NCBI GenBank assembly: GCA_022494885.1
Contig: JAGVSM010004237.1
Location: 1-64,000, forward strand
Reading direction: 5' to 3'
Length of the DNA stretch: 64,000 nucleotides
Origin: Micrasema longulum
Lineage: Eukaryota; Arthropoda; Insecta; Trichoptera; Brachycentridae
Part shown: positions 1-10,736 of the stretch, one piece after another
Layout of the letters: the number at the start of each line of letters is the position of its first letter
How positions within the stretch are numbered: the stretch's first letter is position 1
Notes under the pieces: generated by a model
Database searches by the model: none
What the model was told of the DNA's origin: nothing
What the model saw: the letters and a program-made list of their open reading frames with translations, nothing else
Position numbers and translations under genes: made by a program

Positions 1-437
1 AATAAAAGTTCTACAAAAATAATTAATGAGTCAAATCAAGTATACAGATGTTTTTATTTATGTAAAATTTTCATTTAAGAAACCTAGTATTTTTATCTCT
101 CGCGAAATACATTTTTATTGTTTTTTTTTGTTACATTTTCGTTTCCTTCTTCCTTATTTTATCTAAATAAATTATATAGATATTTTAAACCTTAATTTCA
201 ATAGGTATCTACTGTGTAATTAAAAATTTAGTTTTTTTTTTTAATTAAAAAATTTCATAAAAGGTACATGTTTTTTCAAAATTTTATACAGATCAATTTT
301 TACACATCTAATAAATGTTATCTTTTGTTTTTATTTTGTTCTAGTTGCATTTATGAGCACCTAAGGTAAGTTTCAAATATATTCAAGTACATATTTATTA
401 TTTAATAAAAAAAAATCCTTTAATAACATTTTACAGT
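1..437. other. AT-rich sequence, nothing recognised
   Basis: Homopolymer runs of A and T with stops in all frames. No coding motif, tRNA-like box or inverted repeat was found. Confidence 0.6.
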
Positions 438-566
438 CCTCCTGAAATTTAAGACTGATAATCTTGCCTTCGTGTAACAAAAAATATCAAAATACACTGC
501 GATTGATGTAACAAAACAGTTCCCTATGCTCCATTAGCTGTTGAAACGGAATGATGATGATGATAA
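438..566 (+). repeat. SINE-1 3' fragment
   Basis: This matches the body of the tRNA-derived SINE-1 family seen in full near 29.5 and 36.9 kb: the 'aagactgat' segment, 'tgtaacaaaa', the 'cactgcgattgatgtaac' segment, a degenerate 'ccctatgctccatta', and a (GAT)n tail of the type 'atgatgatgatgata'. The tRNA-like head is missing, so the copy is truncated at its 5' end. Confidence 0.75.
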
Positions 567-982
567 TTAATTAATATTTTTTTAAAAGGTACATTGTATT
601 GAATAAAAACTTTATTGTATAAATATTATTTTTAACCTCAAAATAAAAACAAATATTTTCGACGCTTGCAGTAAGAAATTAACGGTATAAAGGTAAGCTT
701 AACTTTTGTTAATCGGGGTTATTTACATTATGTACTAGCCATAGAAACATCTGAGCCTTGATGATACATTTTAACAATTATAGATATTTCACTAAGTTGA
801 GAAACCTTTTGTGAAAGATATATAAAAGTCTAGTTATTTAAAGGGCTTATGGCCTACCATTGACCAATCCAAGTTATGTTTTTACACACTGCATTACATT
901 AACCATCCGTCGATTTCGTTTCAATCTAGAAAAAAAATTGTACGGAGATTTTTTATACAATTATATTATTATTACCTATTAT
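567..982. other. Unassigned AT-rich stretch
   Basis: No reading frame of note, no repeat shared with the rest of the window, and no RNA-like element were seen. Confidence 0.5.
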
Positions 983-1203
983 CAGCATTGGTACTTCAAT
1001 TCCATCGTATCTGTATCGATTTTGTTTCATGAAAGTTAAGGTGATCAGTCTTATGCTTTAGATTTAGATATTAGTCCAGGAACAATGAAATAATGCAGTG
1101 TAAAACCACTTTTTTAAACGATATTTCACGTCCACTCAGAAATTGAACTCAGAACCTTAAGCATAGAAGGTGAACGCGCAAATCACAACACTACGGGGTG
1201 GTC
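983..1203 (-). repeat. SINE-1, near full-length, degenerate
   Basis: Read on the minus strand this has the SINE-1 order: a decayed tRNA-like head (B-box relic 'ggttctgagttcaat'), the 'acactgc...' linker, 'cctggactaatatct', 'agcataagactgatcacctt', 'catgaaacaaaatcgat', and 'gtaccaatgctga'. Many substitutions show it is old. The (GAT)n tail is not preserved. Confidence 0.7.
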
Positions 1204-1726
1204 TTTTTTTCCACCCGTTTTCGTTACTAAAATTTTAACCTAAAAATAGTCATGGAGTCCAAAACATTCGTCCATGGTTCTGATTCTGTTTCACAAACAG
1301 AACTGCATTCTTCATCTCTCTGAACTAAAAAACATACTTTTCTATTTTGCTAATCGGTTATTTTGAATATTTATCTTCACATAAGTTCTTTATTTGGTGT
1401 AAAGAACCGCATGTCTCAAAATTTGGCCTATTTTTAACTCCCACTAACCTAAATCCATCCTAACCGGTTAACTTCAAAACGAATCCATCGATAATACATA
1501 TTGCGTGACAGGTGCGGGATGCGTTCAGTTAAATCCCGAGATTTACCGAGAAAACTTTCTGACACTTTTCCGAAACACTTACTTCTTACAAATGATACAT
1601 TTTAGCGATGGGAATAACCAAAAAATAAAAGTTAATCGAATTATATTATCGATTGAAAAACTTATTTGTTGCTTTTTATTTTAGATATTTCTCTTATTAT
1701 TATTACACTTGTTTATAACTCTGAAA
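1204..1726. other. Unassigned stretch
   Basis: Slightly less AT-rich near 1500-1560, but no reading frame, repeat or RNA feature could be supported. Confidence 0.5.
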
Positions 1727-1786
1727 CTGTTGCAACTGAGAGGGAAAACATTTTTGAGAAGGGAATATGGAAGTCAAGGCATTTAT
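1727..1786 (+). repeat. MITE-E left-arm fragment
   Basis: The segment 'gagagggaaaacattttt' followed by 'gaagggaatatggaagtc' matches the arm of the foldback family called MITE-E here (compare 43290-43340, 51560-51600 and 59770-59820). It ends abruptly where the LINE tail at 1783 begins, consistent with the LINE having inserted into it. Confidence 0.5.
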
Positions 1787-2310
1787 TTATTTATTTGGTT
1801 CATTATATATTTTTTATTTATTCAACTTTTTGTACATAATTTTATTTGTACATTGGCGGGCTTATTGCCAAATGGCAATTTCTTATAACCAACCAATAAA
1901 ACAAAAGTTTTATTTTTATAATTCAAGTTACAGAACATATTCAATAGAAAAAAAAAACATTAAAAAGCTAAAGATATATAAAAATATAAATAAACGTATT
2001 TGTTTATAAATTACCTCAAATCGAAACTATTACTAAATGGGAAAAGGAAAAAAAAGGAAAGTGAAAGGGAGAGATATTAAGGAAGAGAAACGAGATGTTT
2101 CTTCAGACGTGATTTAAACAGAGATAATGGAGTAACATCTTTGATGGTGGATGGGAGATGATTCCACAGTCGAGCCGCATGGACAGTATAAATATTATAT
2201 GAGTTAGAGAAGGGGGAATTGTGGATGGGTATTAAGAGGGTGCCTTGAGAATTAGAACGAAGAGGTAAACCATGAACTGATAAGCGTTGAAATTTACATC
2301 ACCACTATGC
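1783..2310 (-). mobile_element. Jockey/CR1-type LINE, 5'-truncated 3' end
   Basis: On the minus strand an open frame ends with a stop at 2077-2079. It contains the typical C-terminal LINE motif YNIYTVHAARLWNHLP, then a PLSLFKSRLKKHL helix, then the stop. The W-N-x-L-P motif followed by an F-K-x-x-L-K helix is the usual C-terminus of reverse transcriptases of the CR1/Jockey group. The remainder to 1783 is 3' UTR ending in an (AAAT)n tail, typical of target-primed insertion. An upstream stop near 2305 and loss of all catalytic motifs mark a short 5'-truncated copy. The reading frame itself is undamaged, so the insertion may be fairly recent. Confidence 0.75.
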
Positions 2311-2362
2311 CTGAGCGTAACTTTATACCAGGTTTATAAGTAAGGCCCTCAGATGCATGTTA

Positions 2363-2530
2363 TGAGTCGGGTTGTGGTCCAGTGTCAAGTGTTGCAGACT
2401 CACGAATCAGAGGTCTGAGGTTCGAACTCCATTCTACCCCAACTTGATTCCCATTTTTTTATAGTGTGTTTTTTACAACTTGTTGAAAATGGCCCCAAAA
2501 ATTTCAGTATTTCGGTAAATCATAAACGCA
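2363..2530 (+). repeat. SINE-4 (tRNA-derived) copy
   Basis: The head is tRNA-like, with A-box region 'gttgtggtccagtgtcaag' and B-box 'ggttcgaactcc'. The body continues 'accccaacttgattcccat' and then 'gaaaatggccccaaaaatt', 'cggtaaatcataaa'. The same body is found split around the nested insertion at 39.5-41.6 kb, and the head recurs in reverse at 61.2 kb. This copy supplies the uninterrupted reference for the nested one. Confidence 0.75.
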
Positions 2531-4551
2531 AAGGTTCCCTTTTTAAAAAATCGGTTAAAACAAATCCAACTGATTTATTTGTTTAGTTTGTTTTTTTTTC
2601 CAATGTCGAAAATTTATCCTCTTTTTCTGTTTAATATCCGTTTAATGTTAATGATGCTTTTAAAATCAAACTTCCAGAAACTGAAAACATGTTCGTATTT
2701 ATACAGTGTATTACTATTATGTAAATAAATTCATAACTGATTAAACATTAAATGACTGTTTTATGTAATTTAATGCTAAGTTTATAAACAAATAATTATG
2801 AAATTGAATTTCTTGCAAAACCATGCGCATTTATCACTTTTATTGAATGGCGGAAGCGTTGCTATTAAATGTTGTTCGTTTTCATTAGAAGACTTTATCT
2901 AATTGGTCAACTAATAACGCTGTCTGCAAATAAATGTATTTTTAGATCAAGATATTTAGGTTACATAGGAGTATATATGATTTAAAAAGATAAATTGTTA
3001 ATTTATCGCACTCTTTCGACGCATACTTTATATCACAAATTGATTTTGATGAACTTTGAATTTTTTAGTTTAACCATTTGTTCCTTGACAGTAAATTTTT
3101 TCGGGGTAAAAATCTAATATCTCTTTTACGAAAATGCATTTGACGTAACTCATCACTGTTGATACACATTTCTACATTTTTGAGTAGTTCGTTACAAAAA
3201 TTGACTACTAGGGATCTGTTTTGCGTTGAGCTGTCACCCATTTGGTTGAGTAAAAAATTCTCATTTACAAACTTCAATATAATAACTATGATGGCGGGTA
3301 ATTTTTTTTGCAGAATTTTTGTTGTTTGTTTATAATATTATTTGTTCAAATATATCTTATTGAAAAAAAATGTTTAAAATAAATTGCGAATTCCCGACGT
3401 TACAAACCTGTATCATAATTTTTTATTGTGTTTGAATAAAAACAAGGAATTAAAATGTTTGTTTTCAAGCTTCAAATTAACAATTTAATTGAAAAAGAAA
3501 AAGATCAATAACTACCAAATCTTTGTCCAGGGATCAAAGAGTAAACATGATTATTCTTGATTGTTAACTACGAGAATGTTGAGAAAAATGCAGTTTTTTT
3601 TTTTAATGGTTGAAAGTGTTAATAAATGTTATTTAGATCTCAGTAGACACAACGTTCCTAAATTGATTTTTTATTTATATAAAACATTTTTTATCTCTGA
3701 TTGAATACATTTTTGTTACTTTTTTAGATTAACCTTTTCTTTATTTTCTTTACATTTTTAAGATCCTAATTTTTATAGTTACTTTTAATTTTCTTATTAT
3801 TTTTATTTTTTCTGGAGATATGAATCGAAATTTCCGATTTACTTTATTTTATTTTTATCTTGTTTTTAATAACATTTATGAGCACTATTTATATATGTGT
3901 ATATATTGTTTTCCTATATTAATGTATCAATTAAATGGCTCTTCTTTAATTTTAATTGTATTCTTTTACTCTTTTTTCTCACTTTTAAAAAATATTTTTT
4001 AAATCATTTTTATTTGGTTTTGTTGAGTTTTTTTCTTTTCTGTCTTCTTAATAATAATTTTCAAAGCATCAAAAACAAAATAATATATGTTCATTATTTT
4101 ATACGTATACAGTATTATGTCTGTACTCTTTTATTTGATTATTGATTAAAACTAATGTCTGAGCACCCGATGACAAACTATTATTTAATAGTATTTCGGG
4201 ACAAAATATGTTTGAATACTTTATTTTCTTTATAATATAATGATATTTTAATAATGTGTGTATTTTATTGAATAAAAACTCTATTTAAAAAAAAAACCCA
4301 AAAAAATGATTTATTTTTACTAACCATATTTTAAAAAACTTGGGGGCCATTTGTGACGAGTTGTAAATAACTCTTCAAAAATTGAAAACAATTTTAAGTA
4401 GATTAATATCTGTGGATCTGTATTATAAAAAAAAAAGAATATGAAATATTTTTATACTAGAATAGTGCATTGGTAAAGTAACCGCAGCATATCTTGATGA
4501 CATTTTTGGTTATATGTAGGTAAAATAATTCATATATTTTATTTGTACTTA
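2531..4551. other. Long AT-rich stretch without recognisable genes
   Basis: Reading frames here, including the hydrophobic ones at 3820-4145, come from T-rich DNA read as Phe, Tyr, Leu and Ile. None has a family motif, and no structured repeat was recognised. Confidence 0.6.
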
Positions 4552-4735
4552 TTTATTAAACTTTTTTTTCGCATCGAGCTACTCAAGAGAGAACATTTTC
4601 CAGTCTTCGATAAAACACATATTTTTTTAGCAATTCCTCTTCTTTTCAAGGCGCCAGGCTTTGGAATGAGCTACCTCTTTATGCGAAAAAATCACCTTTT
4701 CTGGCCACTTGCAATACATGTATAAAACATTACTA
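4552..4735 (+). mobile_element. LINE C-terminal fragment (Jockey/CR1 type), frameshifted
   Basis: Around 4652-4700 one frame reads ARLWNELPLYAKKSPF, the conserved C-terminal W-N-E-L-P motif of LINE reverse transcriptases. The upstream part, ending near FDKTHIFLAIPL, lies in a different frame, so at least one indel separates them. What follows to about 4920 may be 3' UTR. No catalytic motif remains. Confidence 0.5.
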
Positions 4736-5042
4736 AATTTATATTCTTAGAAACCTTATCTTCCTTCATTTTTTTATTAAAAAATATTATTTACTTCTTC
4801 TCTTTCCCGGTTCCTTTTCCTGTTTCCTTCCAAACTCATTACCTGATCTCACATTCCTCATCCTTTAAAGTACATAACTTATGTTTATGTGTGCAAGCCT
4901 TATCTCCCAATAAAAATGTTTTGTTTTTAATTCATTACATTTATTCAAATACCAATTTTTTTTGTACAAATAATTGCCCAACATTACTTTTGAACAGTCT
5001 ATTTTTTTATTATCTGACTGATATTTCATAAAATAAATATTA

Positions 5043-5150
5043 AACAACGTTGTTTTTAACCATTTATTTTTTTATTATTTACTACTGATCGGTTTCTAAA
5101 CTACACAAGTTTCTTTATCAGAGTATACTTAACTAATGAATTCTATACCA
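5043..5150 (-). mobile_element. PLE-1 terminal fragment
   Basis: This closely parallels the left end of the PLE-1 insertion at 25797-25900: 'tttttaaccat', then '(t)gatcggtttctaaactacacaag', 'tttctttatcagag', and 'aactaatgaattc'. Read on the minus strand it contains CTGATAAAG...GAAACCG, part of the hammerhead-like terminal motif discussed in the findings. No coding sequence accompanies it. Confidence 0.6.
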
Positions 5151-5361
5151 TTTTATTTTTAAAGTGATTACTCAATATTACATCAATGCATATAGAGCTA
5201 AAAAGACCTTTTTCAAAAATTAGGTTTTTTTCGGGAAGGAATGTATGTGACGAAAGATTTATGAACTACAAGTTTGTAAAATTATCGAACTAATTTTTGT
5301 ACTTTATTACTGTGTTTTTTTAATGAGATTTTTATTTTCTAAATTTAATTTTATTTTTATT

Positions 5362-5545
5362 TAAGACATGGCACAATCAAGTTAATCAAATACTAGAAGA
5401 TGAGCATGTCAAGAATATGAATAATTGGCGTGCGTGCATGAGAAGATGTATAAATGTAGAGGAAGTGAAGTCTGTATGCAAAGATAGAGTGATATGGCGT
5501 TCTTTCCTCTCTGCCTACCTCTACCGGAAAACGGCGTGATGGTCT
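5362..5545 (+). mobile_element. RTE-type LINE 3' end (family RTE-a)
   Basis: The segment translates, with substitutions, to the C-terminal block shared with copies at 8.4-8.9, 42.2-42.6 and 58.5-59.0 kb: T-W-H-N-Q-V at the start, a G/E-H-V-K-x-x-N-N-W-R-A-C-M-R-R-C segment, then C-K-D-R-V-I-W-R-S and S-A-Y-L-Y-x-K-T-A. Such R/K-rich tails terminate the endonuclease/reverse-transcriptase polyproteins of arthropod RTE-like LINEs. Only this tail is present. Confidence 0.7.
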
Positions 5546-5689
5546 GTTATTCTAGTTTTTGTAAAGTTCATTTTTTTAATCACTGTAAAAATTTAGTAAT
5601 CACTGTAAAAATAAAATAGGATGGAATCCATTAGTAAGGGATACCTTTATAAAGAAGCTTGTGTAGCTTTGAAACCTTATAAAAATAAA

Positions 5690-5780
5690 TATGTTGTTAA
5701 ATACAAATTTGTTTTATATTTATTTTAGAGTAATAAATAACCACAAATTTAGTACTTCAAAGATAAATTTATATTGCATT
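5690..5780. repeat. Possible PLE-1 outer-end fragment
   Basis: The run 'tttattttagagtaataaataaccacaaatttagtacttc' (in pieces) resembles the outer right end of PLE-1 at 27400-27455, which reads 'ttattttattataatg', 'aataaacacaaagttagtgc', 'ttcaaatatac'. The match is short and AT-rich, so chance or independent decay is possible. Confidence 0.35.
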
Positions 5781-5789
5781 TATAAATTA

Positions 5790-5931
5790 GTCCGCCAAAG
5801 TACTTTTGCTTTGTACTTGATATTAAAATGTAATTGCCTAGCTTGGAACTGGGTATGTACCCTTGTTAGCTGGGCAAAGTGAACATGGAATTGTATTTTG
5901 ATAAAGAGTGTAAATAAATAAATAGATAAAT
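5790..5931 (+). mobile_element. LINE 3' UTR and (TAAA)n tail
   Basis: The block 'taattgcctagcttggaac', 'gggtatgtacccttgttagc', 'tgggcaaagtgaac' followed by 'gtgtaaataaataaataga' is repeated at 48975-49105 with the same order and tail. Two dispersed copies both ending in a TAAA-type tail indicate the 3' end of one LINE family. No coding sequence is left. Confidence 0.65.
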
Positions 5932-6194
5932 ATTTTTTTATTTTATGCTACAGACATTTAAAGGGGTAAATATATTAAAATCAACAAACAAAAACATTTT
6001 GCCAAAATAAAATTAAACAAGATGATCAAGATTGGTAACTTATGCATTTTATTTCATTTATCAATGCAGTCATTTTAAAATTAAATAAGACAATACATGT
6101 TTTCTTCTACTCCGATAATCAATATGGATATATTTTTGACGTTGGTTTTGGATAATTTTAAGTAAAAGCTTATGAATAATCATTATTACAAAAC

Positions 6195-6378
6195 CCTTAT
6201 GCACTGCATTGGTAAACTGTATGCAGAGTATCTCTGTCATCTGTTACAGGAAAGTAAGGTGATTAGTTTTACGCTTCAGGTGTCAGTTTGGGGACTTTGG
6301 AATATTCTAGTATAGAAACACCGAAACCAAGACCTCTTGCATGGTAAGCAAACACTTTGACGATAACCAAGCGCACAA
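6195..6378 (-). repeat. SINE-1 copy, degenerate
   Basis: Reverse-strand copy with 'cactgcattggta', 'tgttacaggaaagtaaggtg', 'attagttttacgcttcagg', 'gacctcttgcatggtaagca'. The last is the anticodon-arm to T-arm region of the tRNA-like head. The tail repeat has been lost. Confidence 0.7.
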
Positions 6379-7550
6379 GTGATAAATCATTAGAACTTTT
6401 TGTTTTCATATAAAAAATACACACGTATTTCTTTATTCAATGTTCTGATAACTAAAAGGTCATTTTGGTCATTATCTTATTTATATGAGGCAATGTTTGT
6501 ATGTATATCTTCAATAGACCATAAAGTACTTGATCGAATTACGTGTGGTTTTTTGCAAAATAATGAACTTTGCGCTGGGCATTTTTACAGTTGTTATATC
6601 ATCAGTTTAAAAGTAAAATAAGTTTTAAGTAGAAAACAGTTAAGAGCGTAAATGTCGTATTCATTCATCACCGGGGTTGCATTCAATGAGTACGCATATA
6701 CATAAAAATAGAGATGATGTTTGTTTTTGTTGATCCTAATCTTTCCTTAAATTCCGTATAATTGCTACACTTCATTATTTTTCGTAGTGAATTTTGTACT
6801 GAATTTTATGACATTTTTGAGAATCGTATTCTTAATTATCTGCACCCTTGTTGGTAAAAAGAGTAAGGTTTAAAATTTGCAAAAAGAACTTTGTATTTGA
6901 AAATTATGTATTTTAAATTTTGGAATCCAACCATAAACAAGTACCTAGGGACTTGCTTACCATTGAAAAGTTACATCTTTTCCACCTTTATTCAAATGGT
7001 TTTTACAAGCTTTTACTACACAATAAGGCATTTTGGTTTCGAATTTAATATCAAGCTTACGTCGGATTCGGCTGTCGGTTAAAGGATGACTCAATACGCG
7101 TTGGGCATGACTGAGCGTTTGGGCATGAGTGTAATAAATTTAGATATCAGAGAACGTCTATGTGTAGTAATAGATCAATGGTTTAGTTCAAAAAAACTGA
7201 AATTCTTTTTTATGGTTATGTCAAAGCATTTTAAAGCAATGTTTTTACCTAAAGAGTAAACGGGGTCTGACTCTTCTTTATTCAAACGTTTTCCCGTATT
7301 TTTCCTTTGATTATAATACTAGAGTAGTGATGTTTTTACACACTCTAGATATTTACTATTGGTGTATTTTTGGACATCTATATTCCTAACATTAGAATCT
7401 ATATTCTACTCTTCATTTATATTCCTAACACTAAAGAAAAAAATACTAAGTATATTACTAAATAGTTTAACAAATAACAATAATAATTTTAATAAATACA
7501 GCAAGAGTAAAAGATAAAATGTATATACAATTTAAGTATATACTTCATCA
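6379..7550. other. Unassigned stretch
   Basis: Nothing recognised apart from minor local duplications: 'gggcatgactgagcgttt' is followed at once by 'gggcatgagtg' near 7103-7135, and 'tatattcctaaca' recurs near 7380-7435. Confidence 0.5.
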
Positions 7551-7745
7551 GTCTCGTGTTGTAGTGGCCAGCGCGTTCGCTTACCAAGCAAGAGGTCTCG
7601 GGTTCGATTTATTTAAAAAGGTGTTTTCACACCAGAATATTTCTCAGTCTCTGGACTGGTACCTGAAGCTAATCATTTTACCTTTATGCAACGAAAATAA
7701 TCGATATACGCTGCAATCGGTGTACCAATGCAGTGCAAAAAAAAC
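7551..7745 (+). repeat. SINE-1 copy with tRNA-like head
   Basis: The A-box region 'gttgtagtggccagcgcg' and B-box 'gggttcgattt' are recognisable, then 'ggtgttttcacaccagaata', 'tctggactggtacctgaag', 'atcggtgtaccaatgcagtg'. The linker after the B-box is shortened. It ends in an A-rich stretch rather than the usual (GAT)n tail. Confidence 0.8.
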
Positions 7746-8420
7746 AAAAAAATATATAAAAAGTAAAAAAGTAACACATAATAAATAAAAATAATAATAT
7801 GAATGTTTCAAAATATTTTTTTATATTTAGACACACTGCGTGGGGTTTCTCGGAGAATATATTAATACTCGTACTACTAACATCTGAATATGTTTAATTT
7901 AATCAAAGTACTAAACTGCTTCGATGTTACCATTAATGTATACATTTTATTTACCAGATACACAGCGTAATAAGACTCGTTTCACTTTACGTTGGAGTTT
8001 AAATGGATCCGGAAAATTTACATTCTTTCATAAAATATAGTTATTTATTTTATCAAAGAATTTTAATTAATACTACATGAGACCTACGTGAACAACTGCT
8101 AAGCATCTATCATTCTCTAGAAATGCAAATCTTGGCCCCTTGCGAAAATGGATTTAGAATTATTAATAGTATTTTTAAAATCAATATGGAACTGTGGAGA
8201 AACGTTTTCATAAATTAATTTTAAAAACACATTTTTTTAAATACGTCACTAGAAAGACGTGACATGTTTGGCTTTGATAGTTGTGACTTCAAGATTCGTG
8301 ATAATGTTCTAAACAAATTTGAATGGTGAACAAATAAACATGTATCGTGACGTGTTTGGGGCGTGGCCAATGGAATGACCGGTTTGCGGGAATTCAAAAT
8401 TACAACAAAAACAACAACAA
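7746..8420. other. Unassigned stretch
   Basis: No supported feature. A short purine-rich 'acaaaaacaacaacaaacc' adjoins the LINE end that follows. Confidence 0.5.
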
Positions 8421-8935
8421 ACCATCACGCCGTTTCGCCGTAAGGGTAGGCAGAGAGCTAAGAACGCCACATCACTCTATCTTTACATAGAAATCTTGCT
8501 TCCTTTTTACATTTTCTCATGTACGCGCGCCGATTATTCCGACTTTTGACATGTCCATCTTCAAGTATTTGTTGGATTTGGTTATGCCATGTCTTTTTCG
8601 GTCTTCTTCTATTTCTGCATCCATCAACATTTGCATGGTAAATATTCTTAGCCGTTCTTTCGCTGTTCATTTGCTCTATATGTTCTAACCAGCGCAGACC
8701 TCCTTTCTTGATTTTGTCGATAATGCGTATCTCAGCCTTACATAATGTACGGATCTCGACATTTTTGCATCCGTCGTACGTAGTTTCACCACACGTTTGC
8801 CTGAGAGATAGCATTTCGACAGCATTTAGCTTACTTTCATCCCTGTTTTACTCGGTCCATACTTTGCTCCCATACATCAGGATTGGAACTAGGACTTCAT
8901 TGTGAACTCCTAATTTTGCCTCTTGCGACAAACAT
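8421..8935 (-). mobile_element. RTE-type LINE 3' end (family RTE-a), best-preserved copy
   Basis: Minus-strand translation runs V-P-I-L-M-Y-G-S-K-V-W-T-E, one premature stop, then N-A-V-E-M-L-S-L-R, a helix with IIDKIKKGGLRWLEHIEQM, R-R-R-P-K-K-T-W-H-N-Q-I, GHVKSRNNRRAYMRKC, and a terminal CKDRVMWRS ending near 8458. The order 'LMYGSE.W' then 'EM..LR' then 'RW.GH' then 'RP.K.W' is the thumb and C-terminal region of RTE-like endonuclease/reverse transcriptases. In this family it is followed by SAYPYGETA just past the stop. The element is truncated upstream of the catalytic FADD box, so it is a dead copy. Confidence 0.8.
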
Positions 8936-10736
8936 TTATTCAAAATTACAAATTTAAATTTTTTTTTATATTACTAATAAGTAACAAAAAAATTTTTTTT
9001 TCACAGTGTTTTATAGACCTTTGAATACTTTAAAAATGTTTTTTTTTGTGATTTTTCCTTTTTATAGACACTAAATGGACGAGATACCTGCATCTAGCTG
9101 CACATCGTTTTGCAGATGCTTCCCAAAATGTACTTTACAATGCTATTTTTTATTAATTTATTGCAACCAACACAGGCATACAAAATGAACCAATTAATTT
9201 AAATTGGCATGAAATTACAAGATCAACGATTTACAAAGGAACGAGAAAATGAAAAAATTCCATACACCTGTAGTTCACCAAGAGTGATAGGGAATGTGAA
9301 GGGAAAGTTGGGAAACAAGAGAGAATGGAAAAAGAAGCAAGGGTAATTACTAAAAAAAATAAAAAAATAATAACATTCAGAAAATTTATAATTAAAAGCA
9401 TAACGCTTAGTCCTGCCCTGCGCGTACTTAGTTGTTCTTTAACCGCCGCATTAGCCGGGTTTTGACGTGAACTTGATATTTTGTCTTAAGTTTTTATATT
9501 ATTTATGACATCGTGTAGAGTTATCAGAAGTTACAGGTCCTATAGTGATTACAATAAACAAATTCCACTGCAGTAATAGAGATGTTTTTTTTTACAGGTT
9601 TTTTTTTATATAAATAAAGAAGTTTATGAATAAATAAAACCGTATAAAAGAAATCAAATGTTTCGTGAGAAAAATGATAATTTAAAGGCTTGTTATTTAA
9701 TTTGCCACAGAAAGTTCTTTGTTTCAAATCTTTCAAAAAATAATTAGTCATCACCACTAGTTAGTGTCTTTGATACAAAAGTTAAATTCCTTATTCAAAA
9801 AAAAAAATAAAATTCTCGGTCGTTGGTCTAAAATTTTTAGGTGTATTATGAATTCAGTATCTCTAAAATTTTAAACGTTAAAAATAAGACAGGAAAATAT
9901 GTGTGGAATTGTAAATTTTACCATTGTTTATTATCTCTCTAGGTTTAAAAATTCTAGATACGTTAGAAACTAAATATAAGATACCTGGACATAAGAAAAA
10001 CCTCGTTAAAAGAGAGCTGTCTTAAGGCCTCGTCATTTTACCCTGAAAAATCACTGTAAAAGAGAGCGGAAAACACTATGTGTAAGAGAATCGTTCTTTT
10101 TAAACTGACCTGTGTAAAAGAGCGTTTGGTTTGCAGATGTAGTCGCAGCGTCACTGCTTGTGCACATGCACGTATACATACATATATCATGTACTTTGAT
10201 TTTTTTGTTCATAGCAATACATACGTTAGAGAAATATAAAGCCTGGTTATATTTGTAGACCTCTGAAAAAGAAAGCATGAATTTAGAAAAAAATGTCCCC
10301 GTCCTTTCTGCTCTTTTATATCCAGGTTTGACTCTATAGCAATATCGGTAATGATTATTCGCTAGAATAATTATTAATTTTAGATAATATTAATTTATAA
10401 CTGACTTGCCTTATTTTATTGTTGTCTTTTTTTGCCGTACCGCATACAATAAATACAAGACAACAGTTTTTTTACCTAATTTTTTGGCCCTATTCCATTA
10501 AAGTCCATCTACCGTCTAGTAGACGAATAATACTGGCTGAAAATGGTTCTTAGTAGGTCATGACTCATTCTGACTGACTATAGAGAACTAAATGGATCGT
10601 CTTGAAAGACATGTAATGTTTTGAAAATACTATTAGGCTGACAGAAGCGTTTTTTCTTTTTACTCTAAAAAGTAATTAAAATGTATTTGAAAATATTTTA
10701 ATTTGTTGGTAAAATTTATGGGTGGAAGTTCATTGG
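8936..10736. other. Unassigned stretch
   Basis: Mostly AT-rich. At 9150-9340 the text ('ttattgcaaccaacacagg', 'catgaaattacaag') resembles a reversed LINE 3' UTR but could not be tied to another copy here. At 10010-10130 the phrase 'gtaaaagag' recurs several times. Confidence 0.45.

Noticed and set aside
3820..4145. Overlapping hydrophobic frames that look like small membrane proteins
   Set aside because: They arise from T-rich DNA read as Phe/Tyr/Leu/Ile, both frames overlap, and no family motif or coding-like composition is present.
7519..7788. 89-codon frame
   Set aside because: It is the translation of a SINE-1 copy, including its tRNA-like head.
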